A DNA stretch of 64,000 bases from Portulaca oleracea (GCA_029582165.1 CM055892.1:2513347-2577346), one strand, 5' to 3'. Shown: positions 31,951 through 44,944, counted from the stretch's first letter. Notes: generated by a model not told the origin, from the letters alone. Program-made: numbers and translations.

Positions 31951-34900
31951 ATTATTGTAACAACCCGAAGAAAATCGTCCCTTAATACATACTTATTAGT
32001 GTAAATAATTAAGGTTAACGATAAATCTTGATTAATTAAAAGCGCGTATTCCATTTTTCTAACCCAGTGTATGTTTTGCAGGACTTGAACAGTGCAACGA
32101 TCGTCAACGAATCAGTTTGATTTTCTTATCTTGAGAAATCTCTTCCTTCAATTTTTATGTTGACCCTGATTGTTTACTAATTCTTCTATTCTACCGAGAC
32201 TGATATATCGGGTCCTCCTTTTTATTCAAGACAAATTAGGATTTATAATTATGAGAATTTTCATGGAGGTGTATGAGTATATTTATTTGGGTTACCAATA
32301 AAATTTTACGGAATAATAAATTTCGGTAATTTGGGAATTGGGGAGATATAGTACAAGGAGGAGGAATAAATGGATCAAAGTTTTTTTCCTCCCATTTGGG
32401 GCCCATGGTGGCCGACCAAATAAGAAGAAGAGAAGGGGGGGCTTTCCTTTTGGGCTTAAGTAAATATGTAGGTGTATATATATAAGTGTAATAAGGGTGG
32501 ATGTTTAGTTAGAATTATAAAACATACTCCCTCTCATCTCTTGCTCCCTCTCTCACCTAAGACCATCCATCTCCTCCACCCTCACTGCCCCTGCCCTGCT
32601 GCCGGCCACCAGCCGCCGCCACCGGCGACTTTTTCGGCCACTCTTCGGCCGCCGACGCACCATCATCTCATCATCTCACCCTTTCTCCTCTCAATTCAAG
32701 GGTATCCCTCTCCAATCTTTCTCCTTCTTTTAAAAGATGAATCAACTATATGTTTTAAGTTATTCTTCATGTTGTTCTTAGGTCTTCCTAAAGATAAATT
32801 CAAGGATTTTAGAGTCTTCAAGAGGAGGTCTCTAAGTGATTAGAGAATCAAGTGTCACTTGGGTAAGTTTTGGTAATTCTTGGCTATCTTTGTGTTGATT
32901 AAGAGAAATCCTTGCAATTAATAAGCATGCATGTGATTTTTAGTAACTTGATTCTTTATGGAAATAGGAAAATTTGATTTAAGTGATATTCATTCTTGTA
33001 GATGAGTTCTAGAACAAGTAATAGGAAGATTTTAAGAGTTGCATGTTAGTTTAAGTTGGGGATTTAAGAAGTAGATGATGTGGTGATCTTGCATGAACTT
33101 AAGTTGGGTTTTAAGGGTAGTTTCTGAATATTTTAGGTCTGCAAAATGATGCATGTGATTACTAATTTATGTTTTAAGAGGGGTTTAGGCCAAATCATAA
33201 GAGTTTAAGCATGCATGTCAACGATTTATCAAAAATGTTGTAATCTGGTTGGTAAATTGAATTTCCAGAAAATAAGGAATATGATTTTGGGCTATTTTAT
33301 GGCATGAATAGATAGAGTAAAGTGTTAGCTAATACCCGACTTTTGAATCTCGGGATTTCGATGTGTATAACTTGAGTTATGACCAAAACCGTAAAGTGTT
33401 GCAATTATATACGTGTTCTGAGGTCAGTACCTAAATACATGTTGTTCGTCTATTTAAACTTTCCAGAAAGGTATGGTATACATTCATAGGATACCGGGAG
33501 AGAGACTTATGAGCTTTTATATGGAAGGCAAAAATCTGAGTTTTCCAGAATGTATTTTTGGGACTGCCTGTATTGTTGGTCAAAATTCAACCTTTTCCCA
33601 TGCTCAAATCAATTTGGGATCAAACTGAAAGTTAAAGTATGAACCATGAGCTTTCCATGGACAGCTTACGGGCCCCAAACCGATTGGTATAACCCAAGTT
33701 ATGGTATTCCGAAAAAGTTTGGTCGATATGTTTATTTTTCTGGGCAGATTACAGAAACAAGAGTTTTGACCTTCTTAGCCACGCTTCTAGTTTTTATGGT
33801 CAACTACAAAGTTGGAGTGCATATTCTAAGCTTTCCAAGAAGTCCTTTTATGCCATGTTTCGATGTTTGTACGAGGCGTTATGATCTTATTAGTACGCCT
33901 TAGAAACCGAGATATTATTATTATTATCCCCGAAAAATTCACTAAGTTATTCCTCCTAAGTTAGGACCTAATTCATGATTTCCTTTCTTTTAAGTCCCTT
34001 CAAGAGATCGTTGCGCTACAGTTCAAGTCTCTGCTGGACCAGTTTGTGTTCTTAAGTTTTCAGGTACGTATATCACCTGATGTTTATGCATAATTGCATG
34101 ATTTATTCTTTTTATGCCAAGTTTATATGTCTATTTAATCGTTCATGCTTGCATGAAATCTCTTATAATTATGTTCAAAGGTTACGCAAGTTTTATGAAT
34201 CTTAAATATCAGGATCAAACTATCCAGTTAACTTACGATTTACTTTAAGATCCTAAACTACTCATCTCTTATGCTAAAACACCTTATGTTAAGTTAATAC
34301 TTTTATACTATGGGTAATTCATGAGTTATGATCCATTACAGGAGCGATATATATATCTAAGAGATTTTAGAGATATCTTCAAAGTTGTGAATAAGATTGG
34401 TTAAGGGTCTAAGGGAATCAAATTTTTAAGGTTTAAGTTCTAAGTGTCTAAAATATTAATAAAGGCCCCGCCCATGCATAATCGTGCCGAAGAGCACCCC
34501 ATGTTTGATCGTGCCTTGCGCACACCAGGGAAAATATGACTATGGTGCCTAAAGTGCACCCCATGTAAATCATGTATGTGCTTTAGTGCACCCAAAGGAT
34601 TATAGTTAGTGCCTTAGATGCACGCCATGAAAATCTGGCCAGTAGGATATTTATCTACCATCCGGATCTCCCGATTGGTCCGGGTATGTGCATACGGAGG
34701 CTTAGCCAATGATCGCAAGTAGGGGACCTTCAGGATAATAATAGGATAACCAAGTTTAAGTTTCTTAAGTTACTCAAGTCTTTTGAACCAAAGTAAAGCA
34801 TTATGACTTACATGTCAAAATTTTTATAAGTCTTGGTTTATAAGGGTTAAGGTCAAATGTTTGTGTCATGGCTTTGTGTGTTATATTACTTTTATTCTAA

Positions 34901-35544
34901 GGTTATGGTTATGTATGTTACCTTTAAAAGAAAGAACTCAAATTATTTTCGTTTAAGTTGTGATTTAAGTACAGGTTAAGTTATATTTCCCCATGTACAT
35001 GTTAAGTATGGTCAAGCTATGTAAGTTATGCTACCTTTTATTGTTTGATTATTTATTTATATTGTTTTTAATGCTTTGGAACCGCGCTATATAACTAAAA
35101 CGAATTATGAAAAGATTCTTACGTTATTAGGGATATACGTACTGAGTTAAACTCACTTTTCGAATTTGTATGTTTTTGTTTTAGGTGTCTCGGCAAAGGC
35201 AAAGGGAAAAGCCCCGAAAGGACGAAACCCTAGGGCTTCTTAAGGAGATTGAAAGTGGTTGGAAGACTCTTCATGAAAGATTCAAGAGAAATTTGTGTTA
35301 ATTTGACTTGTATAAGTTTTATTGGGTTGTGTTATGTTGTCTTGAGGTGGTTCCAATTAAGTTATGTCTTGATGATAAAGTTTGAAGTGTTATGTTCTGG
35401 TTGTTTTGTTGGGTTTTAGTCTTAGCCTTGTCCACCTTCGTGGACGGCGGTAATACTCCTAGGTGTTTATCTGCTGCTAATCATTAGGTTAGGTATATCA
35501 TCAGCTTAATCTAGTGGTTAGTAACCTGGGGGCGTTACAATTAT
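31951..35544 (+). mobile_element. Solo LTR (Ty3/gypsy-type), 3584 bp, with duplication ATTAT
   Basis: Starts TGTAACAACCCG at 31956 and ends GGGGGCGTTACA at 35539, flanked by ATTAT at 31951-31955 and 35540-35544. It interrupts LINE ORF2 between endonuclease and reverse transcriptase. TATA-like TATATATATAA near 32474; a CT-rich leader to about 32720; an array of 'gtgccttagatgcac'-like units at 34480-34630. No internal region or second LTR is present, so it is a solo LTR left by recombination. ORFs at 32472 and 33646 are not genes. Confidence 0.88.
34480..34635 (+). repeat. Degenerate tandem 'gtgcc...gtgcacccca' repeats
   Basis: Units such as 'gtgcctaaagtgcacccc', 'tgctttagtgcaccc' and 'gtgccttagatgcacgcc' repeat at about 30-40 bp with partial self-complementarity. 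Located toward the 3' side of the solo LTR, as in the other two gypsy-type solo LTRs of the window. Confidence 0.7.
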
Positions 35545-35595
35545 AACCATCCGGACGTGAGCTTTTGTCCTCATTCATCGCAAAAAATGCATCTC

Positions 35596-36953
35596 TTATC
35601 TCTTTTGAAGCAAAAGGAGCAATAAAATGAGTTTATGATCTTCAGTAATCAAACGACCCATATGCAAAGTACTCCATTTAACCTTACCACCACAAAGATG
35701 TTTCTTGAAGAAGTTCTCATAATGACAAGCCAAGAAATTCCCCATCTCATCAGGATCCTCAATAATTTTGCCATCATCATCCTTAATACAAAGAACTTTG
35801 TTTTGATATCTCTTTGATTTCATAACTGAATAAAAGAAGCCCGAGTTTTGATCACCTTTCTTTATCCAATCTACCTTCGTCCTTTGTTTCAGAAGCTTAG
35901 AAGCAACGTTCAATGAATTCAGATAGTTTCTTTTAGCCACTGATTCTGCCTCAAAGAGATGCTCAGCAGGTTGATTATGCAGCTCCTTCTGGATGTCAGA
36001 TAAGATAGCATACTCCATTTGTGCCTTTGTAAAAATATCGCCATAATATAATCTGTGCAAACTAGTTAGTGGTTTCTTCAGCATTTTAAGCTTTTGGGAT
36101 AATGAAAACATTGGCTTCCCAGGAATCTTAACCCTCCATACATCAGCTACCACATCTGAAAAAGACTCATTGTCAGCCCACATATCGCAGAAAGAAAATC
36201 TCTTCTGTCTTCTGTATGAATTTTTGCTCAGAAAAACTTGAAGTGGGCAATGATCAGAGACCCCTTCATCCATAACATTATAATATATTTCAGGAAATCT
36301 ATCAATCCCTTCATAGTTGATGAGAGCTCGATCAATATAGGAATAAATCCTTGAATTGTGCCATGTGAATCTATGCCCAATTGCCTTCATTTCCAGCAAG
36401 TGATTTTCATTGACAAATGACTAGAAGTCAAAAGTTTCCTTTGCCAAAATTTCATTACCACTAATTCTATCATCATCATGTAAGACATGATTGAAATCAC
36501 TAAGATAACCTAAGGATCATGAATATCTTGAGCTAAACAAGCTAATTCAGCCCACAGATCTAGTCTGCCAGAAATACCATTATCCCCATAAACAAATGTC
36601 ACCAACAGGGAATAGTTTCCTTGAGAAACCTGACAATGGATGAATTGCTTGTGTGTTTTAAGACATTGGACAGTAAAAGGGTGCTTCCAAAGAATCCAGA
36701 TTCTACTCCTTCCCATCATAAAAGCATTGTGAAACAATTGCCACTGATCCCCAAAACTCTTCAACACTTCCCCATAATTAGCCATAGAAACCTTAATCTC
36801 TAATAAACCAATAATAGAGACCTTATTATGAAACAAGAAGGCTTTAACACCTTCTTGTTTTCTAGGGTCATTAAGACCCCTAATATTCCAGCTATACAAG
36901 TTATCCATGATCATTATTGGAAGCATTAACAACCCCCTTAACTCCACTAGCAT
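35596..36953 (-). pseudogene. LINE ORF2 endonuclease
   Basis: The first frame (36953-36510) has NLYSWNIRGLNDPRKQ and VSIIGLLEIKVS, the N-terminal strands of the APE-like endonuclease. The second (36399-35596) has MKAIGHRFTWHN, DRALIN and VSDHCPL, the C-terminal catalytic SDH. A frameshift and stop near 36400-36530 separate them. The downstream part leads toward the reverse transcriptase, interrupted by the solo LTR. Confidence 0.8.
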
Positions 36954-38032
36954 TATGTGATAGTTGAATAATCACCGATCCAACCACCACACTCTGAGTT
37001 TCCATAGTTTCAAGGTGATTGTTACCTTTAGCAGCTTCAATAGTTTGTGAAGAAGTAGCCTGTTTAGCAACCCATTTCTGTTTTCCCCTTTTTTTCCTAC
37101 AAGAATCAGCCAAGTGACCAAACATTCTGCATTCCGAGCAAATCACTGGCTTCCATTCATATTCCACCCTTTGAACACAAACGTAACCATCCTCATCCAA
37201 AAAAGAAACCGATTCAGGAAATGGACTAGCCATATTGATATTGATAAGGATTCGAGCAAATTCATTAAAACCTTATCACTTGTGTATATGTCAGCCTCAA
37301 TTGGTTCGCCAAGAAGACTTCCAATTTTACTCAATCCCGAAGCACTCCAGAAACGCCAATCCAGTTCAGGAAATTTCACCCAGATGGAATGGAAACAATT
37401 TCATCTGATGATGTTGATTGCCCTAGTGACCAAGCTTTGAGAGCCATTGGTTTCTTGTCGAAGTAAACCATCCTCCTGGATAAAACCCTATCCCCATCTT
37501 CAATTGAGCTAAATTTGAAAACAAAAGTTCCTTCTGGTTTCTAAATAACTCTATCAAAACCCTTATCCCCCCACATACGTTTAGCAAAATTTTCCATCAC
37601 TGATAAAGGGGGATTTGCTCCCATCATAAAACCAATAATCGAAGATGCCTAAAATCTCACCTCTGAATCAATATCATGTTGGGTCAACTTGGGAGTCGAA
37701 ACACCATCGATTGAGAGAGGTTGAATACAAGATAGCTTTAAAGGCCCCAAAACAACTGGTTGAGTAATCTCCTTATCATTCCCATTCTCCACATCACCTT
37801 CTTCCTCCTGGATTACTGAAGGCACAGATGAACTCTCCGCGGATCCTTCTATGGTCAGAACAGGAAGAGGAGTGAATAGTTCAGAAATAGGGATCGAAGG
37901 ACCCTCAAAACCAGTACTAAAATGAAGCGGTTAAAAAGATGAGTTCATTGCAGCCATCGGCGGCACCGGAGAAGCGCCGGACGGCGGCAATTTCTTCTTC
38001 TTTGATCTCGATTTCCCCTTTTTATGCCCCAT
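36901..38032 (-). pseudogene. LINE ORF1, zinc-knuckle protein
   Basis: The ATG at 38032 begins MGHKKGKSRSKKKKL; several stops follow. A DUF4283-like middle region (RMVYFDKKPMALKAW) is readable. The C-terminal frame (37233-36901) has the zinc knuckle CSECRMFGHLADSC (Cys-x2-Cys-x4-His-x4-Cys) and a basic tail. In plant L1 elements this protein packages the RNA. It lacks the RRM seen in the LINE at 22733, so the two LINEs belong to different lineages. Confidence 0.7.
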
Positions 38033-38112
38033 AATCGCCAGGGTTACAGAGCATTTCACATTTCAGCAACAACTCAAACCCCTCCAAATCAAGGCAAATA
38101 ATGCACTTATCA

Positions 38113-40015
38113 AACCCCTCTATGCTAACTCCTTGTTTGTCCCCAAGCAAGTATAAGACTCAAAACAAAACAAACATACTAAAAAAGAAATAAAAGACTC
38201 AAAAAGAGCTAAAACAACCCACAAAAAGAAAAGTACTTACACACCTCCTCCAATAAAAAGGCGTACTAAACAACCAAAACAAGTATAAACAAAAAGACTG
38301 CTTAGCGAGATTGAGAATCAAATCGAAACAAGGATTGTAGCTCAACCCAGAATTGCAAAGTCTAGAAGCAACACAACCAATCTATCACAACCCTAGTGCA
38401 ATCAAGTTCCATTCAAATGCTTGGCGAACTAGTTGGGATCGGTAGGACCTCACTTTAGGGTATGTGAATCACTGCCCTCATGTGTTTGAAAAATATGTGG
38501 CAGTTCACTCAAGACCTTCAACCAATGTAAGCAAACTACCATAAGCTTGACAAAACTCTCAATTCTCTACCTTTGTAGACAATGTGCACAAGTATCAATC
38601 ATGAGGACTTTTCAAGGGTTGTAACGGAGCTTAGGCTTAGGGTAAGGAGGGAAATCATTTCGGAAATGTAAAGGTAAATAGCCAAGAACCTAAAGAGCAA
38701 TAACACTTCCATTACATGAAAGGTAATACATCTTACACCACACCTCAATTAAGCACAAATACATCACCATCGAAGAAAAGCCAAGAAAGAATCAGTATAA
38801 ACAAAGCTCATCATGCTAATCACCTGATATTAATTAAACTTTTTTCTTCTTTTTTTCTTCTTTTTGTTCAATAAAACTTCTCTTTTTTTTCTCAATAAAT
38901 AGCATAAATACATAAGGAACAACTCATCTTCCCAACAACGACTTACAACCTTTAAAAAAGGAAAGGGGATAAATCATCAAGAACAACATTTCCCTTATCA
39001 AGCAATCACAACCAACAATCACCAAACTAACGCCTTACAAAACTGCCCCCAACTAGTTGTTGCTCCACTAACTTGGCTAAAGAGGTAAAGAATTAAGAGT
39101 AGGCCAAGGGCGCACACGTATAAGGTAACAACAAGACATGAAAAAAGATTAGTAAAGGGTTAGCAAAAAGAGGTCATATCGTTAGGTGGATTTTTGGCTA
39201 TGTAGCTACAAACTGGTGCCTCAATTATATCAACACAATGTACAAGCAAGATACAGTTTTGAAGAGAATCAAGCCAAGTTCTAGAGATGCACACATGGTA
39301 AGGTCACACTCACAAGAAGATGAGACTATAAAAATGATAGTCCTTTAGGCTCACTGGTTAACCTACCACAATCACTACAATCTAGTTCCTTTGATGTACC
39401 AAACACAATAATTACACCATCATGCACAAGGATCATTCAAGACTAGATGAATCACAAACAAGACAAGCAACCTCAATAAAACTAGATCTAAGTCTCTTTC
39501 ATCATCCAATCAAGCCGAAAATCCCCAAGTAAACACTTGCAACGACAATCTAATCACACACCTCCTTAAGTATTCACATCACGGGAGTGGTTTTTGCAAC
39601 CAAAGACTATCTTAAATTTTTTTGTTTTTCGATTTTTCTAATTTTTTTTTTAATTTTCGATTTTCTTTATAAAGCAAATAAAACTATCCTACATGCAACC
39701 TAGATGCAGATGCAAATCCTAGCAATTACAAAAAGAAACTATAAAGACAAATAAAAGAAAGTACGATGCCATACCAAGGTGAAAGTAACTATATGCAACT
39801 ATATGGATGCAAAATATATACAAATGCATCTATAACCAACCTCAACTAACCCCTCCAAGCTAGGACACAACATTGTCCTCAATGCAACAAGAATGTTGTT
39901 CATGGAGAAGAAAAGAGGAGGTGAGTCTAAAATGCATGAAGCAAAGTAAAATAAAACAAAACAAAATAAATTAAAGCAAGTAAAGCTTGGGTTGCCTCCC
40001 AAGAAGCGCTAGTTT
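38113..40015 (-). mobile_element. Athila-like element, 3' non-coding spacer
   Basis: Starts beside the LTR with 'gcatagagggg' (minus strand, purine-rich) and 'cttgcttggggacaaacaagg'. It ends near 40010 with the minus-strand sequence AAGCGCTTCTTGGGAGGCAACCC, common after pol in Athila-type elements. In between is A/C-rich sequence with no gene. Confidence 0.55.
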
Positions 40016-40920
40016 ACCATCTGTAGCTAAATCATGCTATCCTCATCCAGGAGAATATTTCAGGATAAGCATTCTGATGTCAAACTTGCAAACCTCTCCC
40101 GATGAACCCTTATTAGTATGATAAGGTATGTTCTCGATGATGTTAGTTCAGGTTCAATAACATGCACCCAATCCGTCACATCACCAAGTCCATTGCCTTC
40201 AGGAAAAATGTTTGAACAAGGGTCTTTAACACTCATCACGGGAGGTTCGACAAACTCATCACTTCCAACTACATCAACACTACAACATAAGGAAATATTA
40301 TGAGGCACATGTTCATGATATAGAACAAATTCTACCTTATGCTCCCCTAGTTTGAAACTCATTTTCCCTTTTTACACATCAATTACGCACCCAACTGTGG
40401 CAAGCAAGGAATGGTCTTCCCAAATGATTTGGGTACAGGTATCCTCGGTCGTGTCAAGAATTACAAAATCCACGGGCATATAATAGTCACCCACCTTGAG
40501 AGGAAAGTCCTCTAAATACCCTGTGCATACTTAACAAAATGATCAACCATTTGAAGTGACATGGTTGGAGTGGGCTTATTAAGAACCACAAAGCTACACT
40601 CCTCACTCAATGCAATTGCCTCACAATCATTAATCTTTCTTTTCTTGGAGAGAAACTCCTTCAAGAACTTGGCATACAAAGGCATTTGGGACAAAGCATC
40701 AAGAAAAGAAACATTCACTTTAATTTCTTCAACATGCCAAGAAAGTTCCTAAATTGAACATCAACTTTGACAGTGGGGGTACATACACTCTTGGTGGTGA
40801 TGGTGGAGGTGCGGGAGGGATTTCAGTACCCTCTTTGGTGGATTCACTCTCTTGGTCTTTCTCTTTCTCACCTTCTTTCTCAACATTCTTATCATTCAAG
40901 ACCCCCCTGCTTAACATTTG
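40016..40920 (-). pseudogene. Athila-like gag C-terminus and protease remnant
   Basis: Minus-strand pieces: the linker PPAPPPSPPRVYVPPLSK; then VSFLDALSQMPLYAKFLKEFLSKKRK and ECSFVVLNK, the conserved start of the Athila/Tat protease region; then a DYYMPVDFVILDTTEDT-like stretch and GKMSFKLGEHKVEFVLYHEHV from its end. The central protease piece is shortened, and reverse transcriptase, RNase H and integrase are missing, the frame passing straight into the post-pol spacer. The element must have relied on proteins from elsewhere. Confidence 0.65.
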
Positions 40921-41009
40921 TCATGCTTGGTCCCTCAATTTGTGTACCATTCCTCAAAACTATGGCATTACTGACAGGTGCCTTTTATGACTATGTTTTT
41001 AGGGGATTT

Positions 41010-41895
41010 TGATAGTGAATTAGGGATAACTTTGATTGTAAATCTTGATTTATACCCACTATTTCTCTATTATGCTCGGTATTGTTATTTTTGATGAAAA
41101 GTTACAGATTTGGGAACAAAACACCGGCTTTGGGAACATTTCTGGCAGATTCCAGGACACCACGGGCCTCCAAATGTCAGGAACAGACCATGGCACAAAT
41201 TTGGGACGAAACGGAGCTCGAAACACACGAACAAAAGCCACCAGGGTCAGCCCGTGGTGAGCCCCACAGTCCGTGGTGTATTGAAAGGTTGTGTTTTTGA
41301 TGAAAAGTTGCATGAATTCTTGTTATGAATCAATAAAGGTTGTGCTTTCCATGTTCATGTGTGCTCTTTGAGCGCTCGAATACTCATAAGTTAGAAATTA
41401 ACCTAAGAAGTACTGAAAGGTGAATTAGGGTAATCTGACTACCAACCTATCTACCTAGGTTTGCGAAATTTGAGAAAGGAGTAGTAAACTAGGGAATCAA
41501 TTGGATAACCTGACTTTTAAGACCTTCAATTCTGTTTAACCTAAAAGGCATACGAAAGTTGTTGATTAGGGTGTTTAGAATAGTCCTATTTAGCATCGAA
41601 AGGGCGATAGGATTCAGAGGTTGTCGATTCTTGATTCATTATTGAATGTATGATTGTGCAAGCTAGGTTTTAGTAATCGAACTCGTTGTTAGGTTAACAT
41701 CTCCCTAGAAGTCTTTCTCTCTTGTGATTTTTCCTTGCTTTATTAGTTTGATTAGTTGTTAAACCTTTTCCAAAACCAAAAACTTAATTAGCTTAGCAAT
41801 TATGATAGAGATTAGTTTATTGAGTTGCTAATTGAGTCCCTGTGGGATCGACCTTGACGTGCTACAACGTACACCGTGCGCTTGCGGCCCTATCA
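41010..41895 (+). mobile_element. Solo LTR in opposite orientation, inserted in Athila-like gag
   Basis: Starts TGATAGTGAATT and ends TTGCGGCCCTATCA. It is a diverged inverted copy of the LTR at 28860-38112. Gag sequence flanks it on both sides (minus frame LRNGTQIEGPSMTNVKQG on the left, gag core on the right), so it interrupts the gene. No clear 5-bp duplication was found (GATTT against ATTAC). Contains GC-rich 'ccgtggtg' and 'caccacgg' blocks at 41155-41285. Confidence 0.6.
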
Positions 41896-41929
41896 ATTAC
41901 ATTACTCCTTAGGGTTAGGCACAGGCTGC

Positions 41930-42790
41930 CCAGGAAGCATTCCCAGAGGGGTAGTGGAAGCACTAGATTAGATAACAATCTGGTTTTCAAGCATTTGACT
42001 ATGGGAGGATAAAAGGTCAATTTTAGTAGCTAAGGCCTTAATCACCGCATCTTGTCTTTGTTGATGCTCAAGTTGCTTTTGTTGAGACAAGATCATAGCT
42101 TCCATCATAGCCTCTAGGTTGGGCTTTTGATGGGCTTAGTATGGTGGGTCTTGATGTGGTCTTTAGTAATTTTGAGTGAGAAGCGTTTGTCCTTGTGAAG
42201 GTTGTCTTTGTGGGGGACCCATTTGATTATTGTTTCGGTAAGAGAAATTGGAATGATATCTCTAATCGAGGTTATATGTATTGGAACATGGGTCAAAAGG
42301 AGGTCTTTGAGAAGGGTTTCCAACAAAATTGGCTTGGTCAGGTTGGACACTACTACCCACCCCCATTGTGACAGTACAAAGTCTCATGCTCAAAAGAGTG
42401 GCAAGAAGCACACAGAGGGGGAGGGGAAACATTCACAGTTAACTTCTCCATCTTATCAGTAATAGCATCAAAGCTTAACATATAAAAGAGTAATGGCATC
42501 AACCGAATACTTACCTCCCGTCCTTTTGGAACGGGGTCTTGACCACTGGTTGATGTTCAATGCCATTTGATCGATCAGGTTGTGGAGCTCATCAACAGTC
42601 TTGCTCATGATGTTCTCTCCAGCAACAGTAAGGATGGTGGCCCTCAATTGATCATCTACCCCGTTATAGAACGCTTGAATGGGGACCCATGGCTCAAAAC
42701 CATACTGAGGGCACTGGCGAAGCAAGTCCTTGAATCTCTCTCATACTTCACACAAGGTCTCGTCCGGTTCCTAAGCAAAGGTTATTAGGG
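41930..42790 (-). pseudogene. Athila-like gag remnant
   Basis: The minus strand 42725-42468 has YGFEPWVPIQAFYNGVDD, ENIMSKTVDELHNLIDQMA and NINQW, the core of Athila-type gag (a nucleocapsid precursor). Downstream, Gln/Pro-rich pieces continue in shifting frames to 41936. The gag start and 5' LTR to the right are missing; the element breaks off near 42790. Confidence 0.7.
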
Positions 42791-43084
42791 GTCTTGGTCA
42801 GAATCTCTCCCATGAACTCTAATTTTTTCTCTCCTCATTTTTTGCTCTACTTTTCACTTTTCTCTCTCCTCACCTACCATCACCAATCATTCTTACCACA
42901 AATTTTGCCAACCTACCATACCGTCCGCAATAATCCACACTTTCCACAATTTACATATCATATCATTTTCGCGCTTTACCCATCATAAAAAAGAACATGA
43001 CCATAAATGGATAAATAGGTCAAAATAAAGTCAATTTGTTCAAAGTTTAGATCAGAAAATTTTAAACCCATTTAAGTTTGACAC
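42791..43084. other. CT-rich flanking sequence, probable old PPO2 upstream region
   Basis: No gene. Pyrimidine-rich with 'ctctctcctcac' tracts, then AT-rich. It ends GACAC (43080-43084), the duplication that also begins the sequence right of the chromovirus at 48333, so before that insertion it was directly upstream of PPO2. Confidence 0.5.
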
Positions 43085-43379
43085 TGATACAGGACCAGGA
43101 AAGCTCAAGATTGCCCTCGAGATCACTGTTCCATTGACATCCAAAAGGAAATAGAATAGAAGGAGAGAGAGATAGAATTTAGAGAGAGGAATAATTTTTG
43201 TCTGTATTCATAACCTCCCAACAAACAATCTTCCCCTTAGAAATAAGGAAGGTAGTTACACCAATTAGGACAGCTTAACACTGCTAATTAGCTAAAACAA
43301 AACCTCAGCCCATGGGCCTCAAACAAAATTAACACTTAATTTATTACCAGCTATATACTATGATATTCCTCCTATATCA

Positions 43380-44867
43380 TACCACCCTTCTCTGAAAAAG
43401 ACTTGACCTCAAGTCTTGTAGTTGTCAAGAAACTCAGGAAATTGTTCTTGTAGCACAGACTCCTCATCCTATGAAACCTCAGACTCTGGCTGCCCTTACC
43501 AATGAACCAAATATTTAGTGACAGTCTTCCTGTGTTTTTTCTCTGTCTTGGAATCCAATATAGCAGCAGGTATGTAACTGGAGGAGGCCTGGATTCCTTG
43601 TAACACTCTTGGAATATGAGGTTCATCCGGCAAAACTCCCCTAAAAGCCTTCAGTTGTGACACATGAAAAGTATTATGGATTTTAGCTTCAGTAGGTACA
43701 CTCAGAGTGTAAGCCATAACCCCTACACGTTTCAGAATCTAAAATGGACCAAAGTACTTGGGGCTTAGCTTTTTATTGTATCTCCTGACCATAGTATTTT
43801 GCCTATAGGGTTGTAATTTCAACGACAACTAATTACCCACGGTAAAAACTCTTTCAGACCGATGTTGATATGCTAATATCTTCATTCTATGCTGAGCTCT
43901 TAAGAGATGAAATTTAAGGAGTTTGATTATAACTTCCCTTCTTTGCATTGTCCTATCCACCAGAGCATTCTTGGTCTCCCCAGGTAAGTAAGGTAAATGA
44001 ACTGGTGAAGGTTGATTATAGAGAACCTCATAGGGTGTAAACTGTGCGGCCGTGTGAAATGTTGTGTTATACCACCATTGAGCCACAGGTAACCACTTGC
44101 TCCACTCCTTGGGCTCCTCTGCTGACATACATCTCAAATAATTCTACAAAGTCCAATTCAACACTTTCGTTTTCCCGTCTATCTGAGGGTGGTAGACAGA
44201 GGACAGAAGAAGGGAGGTGCCTTGTATAGTGAAGAGTGCTTGCCAAAATTGACTGAGGAAGATAGAATCTCGATCACTGACAATACTTTTTGGCCACCCA
44301 TGATTTTTAAAAATATTGTCCAAGTATGCTTGAGCCATCTCCACTGCTGAAGAGGGATGTGAGAGTGCAATAAAATAGGCAAAGTTGCTTAATCTATCCA
44401 CTACCACCAAAAATGACTTGGTAACCAAATGATTTAGGCAACCCTTCAATAAAATCCATAGAGATATCCTGCCATACTTTTGAAGGTATTGGGAGAGGTT
44501 GTAGGAGTCAAGGAGATGTCGAATTATCATGCTTGCAGGCCTGACAAACTGTGCATTGTCTAATGTGTTGTTGCACATCCTTAGTGATTCCCTTCCAATG
44601 GAATAGATTTTGCAACTTTTTTAGAGTCGCATCTCTGCCTGAGTGTCCCCCTATAGGAGAATTATGAACCCATTCCAAAATTTGTTTTCTGAGTGCATCA
44701 CTTGGTCTCACCACCAACTTCCCATTCTTTCTAATGAACCCATCCATCACTTTATACTTAGCACTCAATGGAGCAACACCCTCTATATAGGATTTGAGCA
44801 AGGGATCCAACCTATAGCTATCCTTAATAGCAAAAAACATATCAGACTGGATGGCTGAGAGTGCCAA
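43380..44867 (-). pseudogene. Chromovirus integrase and chromodomain
   Basis: 44867-44508: zinc-binding N-terminus with GGHSGRDATLKKL and HIRQCTVCQACK (the Cys pair). 44578-44144: catalytic core with [29 protein letters not shown] and VYHPQIDGKTKV. 44137-43829: WSKWLPVAQWWYNTTFHTA. 43717-43380: HNTFHVSQLKAFRG and, at the end, TVTKYLVHW, a chromodomain-like element that in this clade guides insertion to modified histones. Frame changes near 44140, 43830 and 43500 inactivate it. Confidence 0.8.
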
Positions 44868-44944
44868 AAAGAGGTCTTCTACACTTGGTAACCTGGAAAG
44901 AGCGTCAACTACAGTATTATCCTTTCCTTGCCTATATTATATCT

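Larger units (their letters stand above)
29903..38085 (-). mobile_element. LINE (L1-type), minus strand, split by a solo LTR
   Basis: Complete in order: 5' end near 38085, ORF1 (38032 to about 36900), ORF2 endonuclease (36953-35596), solo LTR insertion (31951-35544), ORF2 reverse transcriptase (about 31950-30700) and C-terminal zinc-binding region (30640-30194). The 3' UTR has the usual 'tttgtagcccctccggatat' and ends in a (TA)n tract. Several stops and frameshifts make it inactive. It sits within the Athila-like LTR. Confidence 0.8.
28860..38112 (-). mobile_element. 3' LTR of Athila-like element, split by a LINE
   Basis: The + strand starts TGATAGGGTCGCAAGC at 28860, continues to about 29837, and resumes at about 38086-38112 with AAATCAAGGC...CACTTATCA. 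The pieces were matched using LTR copy 41010-41895, which has the same sequence uninterrupted. Internal sequence with a short purine tract follows at 38113. Small ORFs inside (29438-29832) are chance. Confidence 0.6.

Noticed and set aside
41010..41895. This LTR and that at 28860 as the two LTRs of one element
   Set aside because: They are in opposite orientation, and gag sequence flanks 41010-41895 on both sides; it is a separate insertion.
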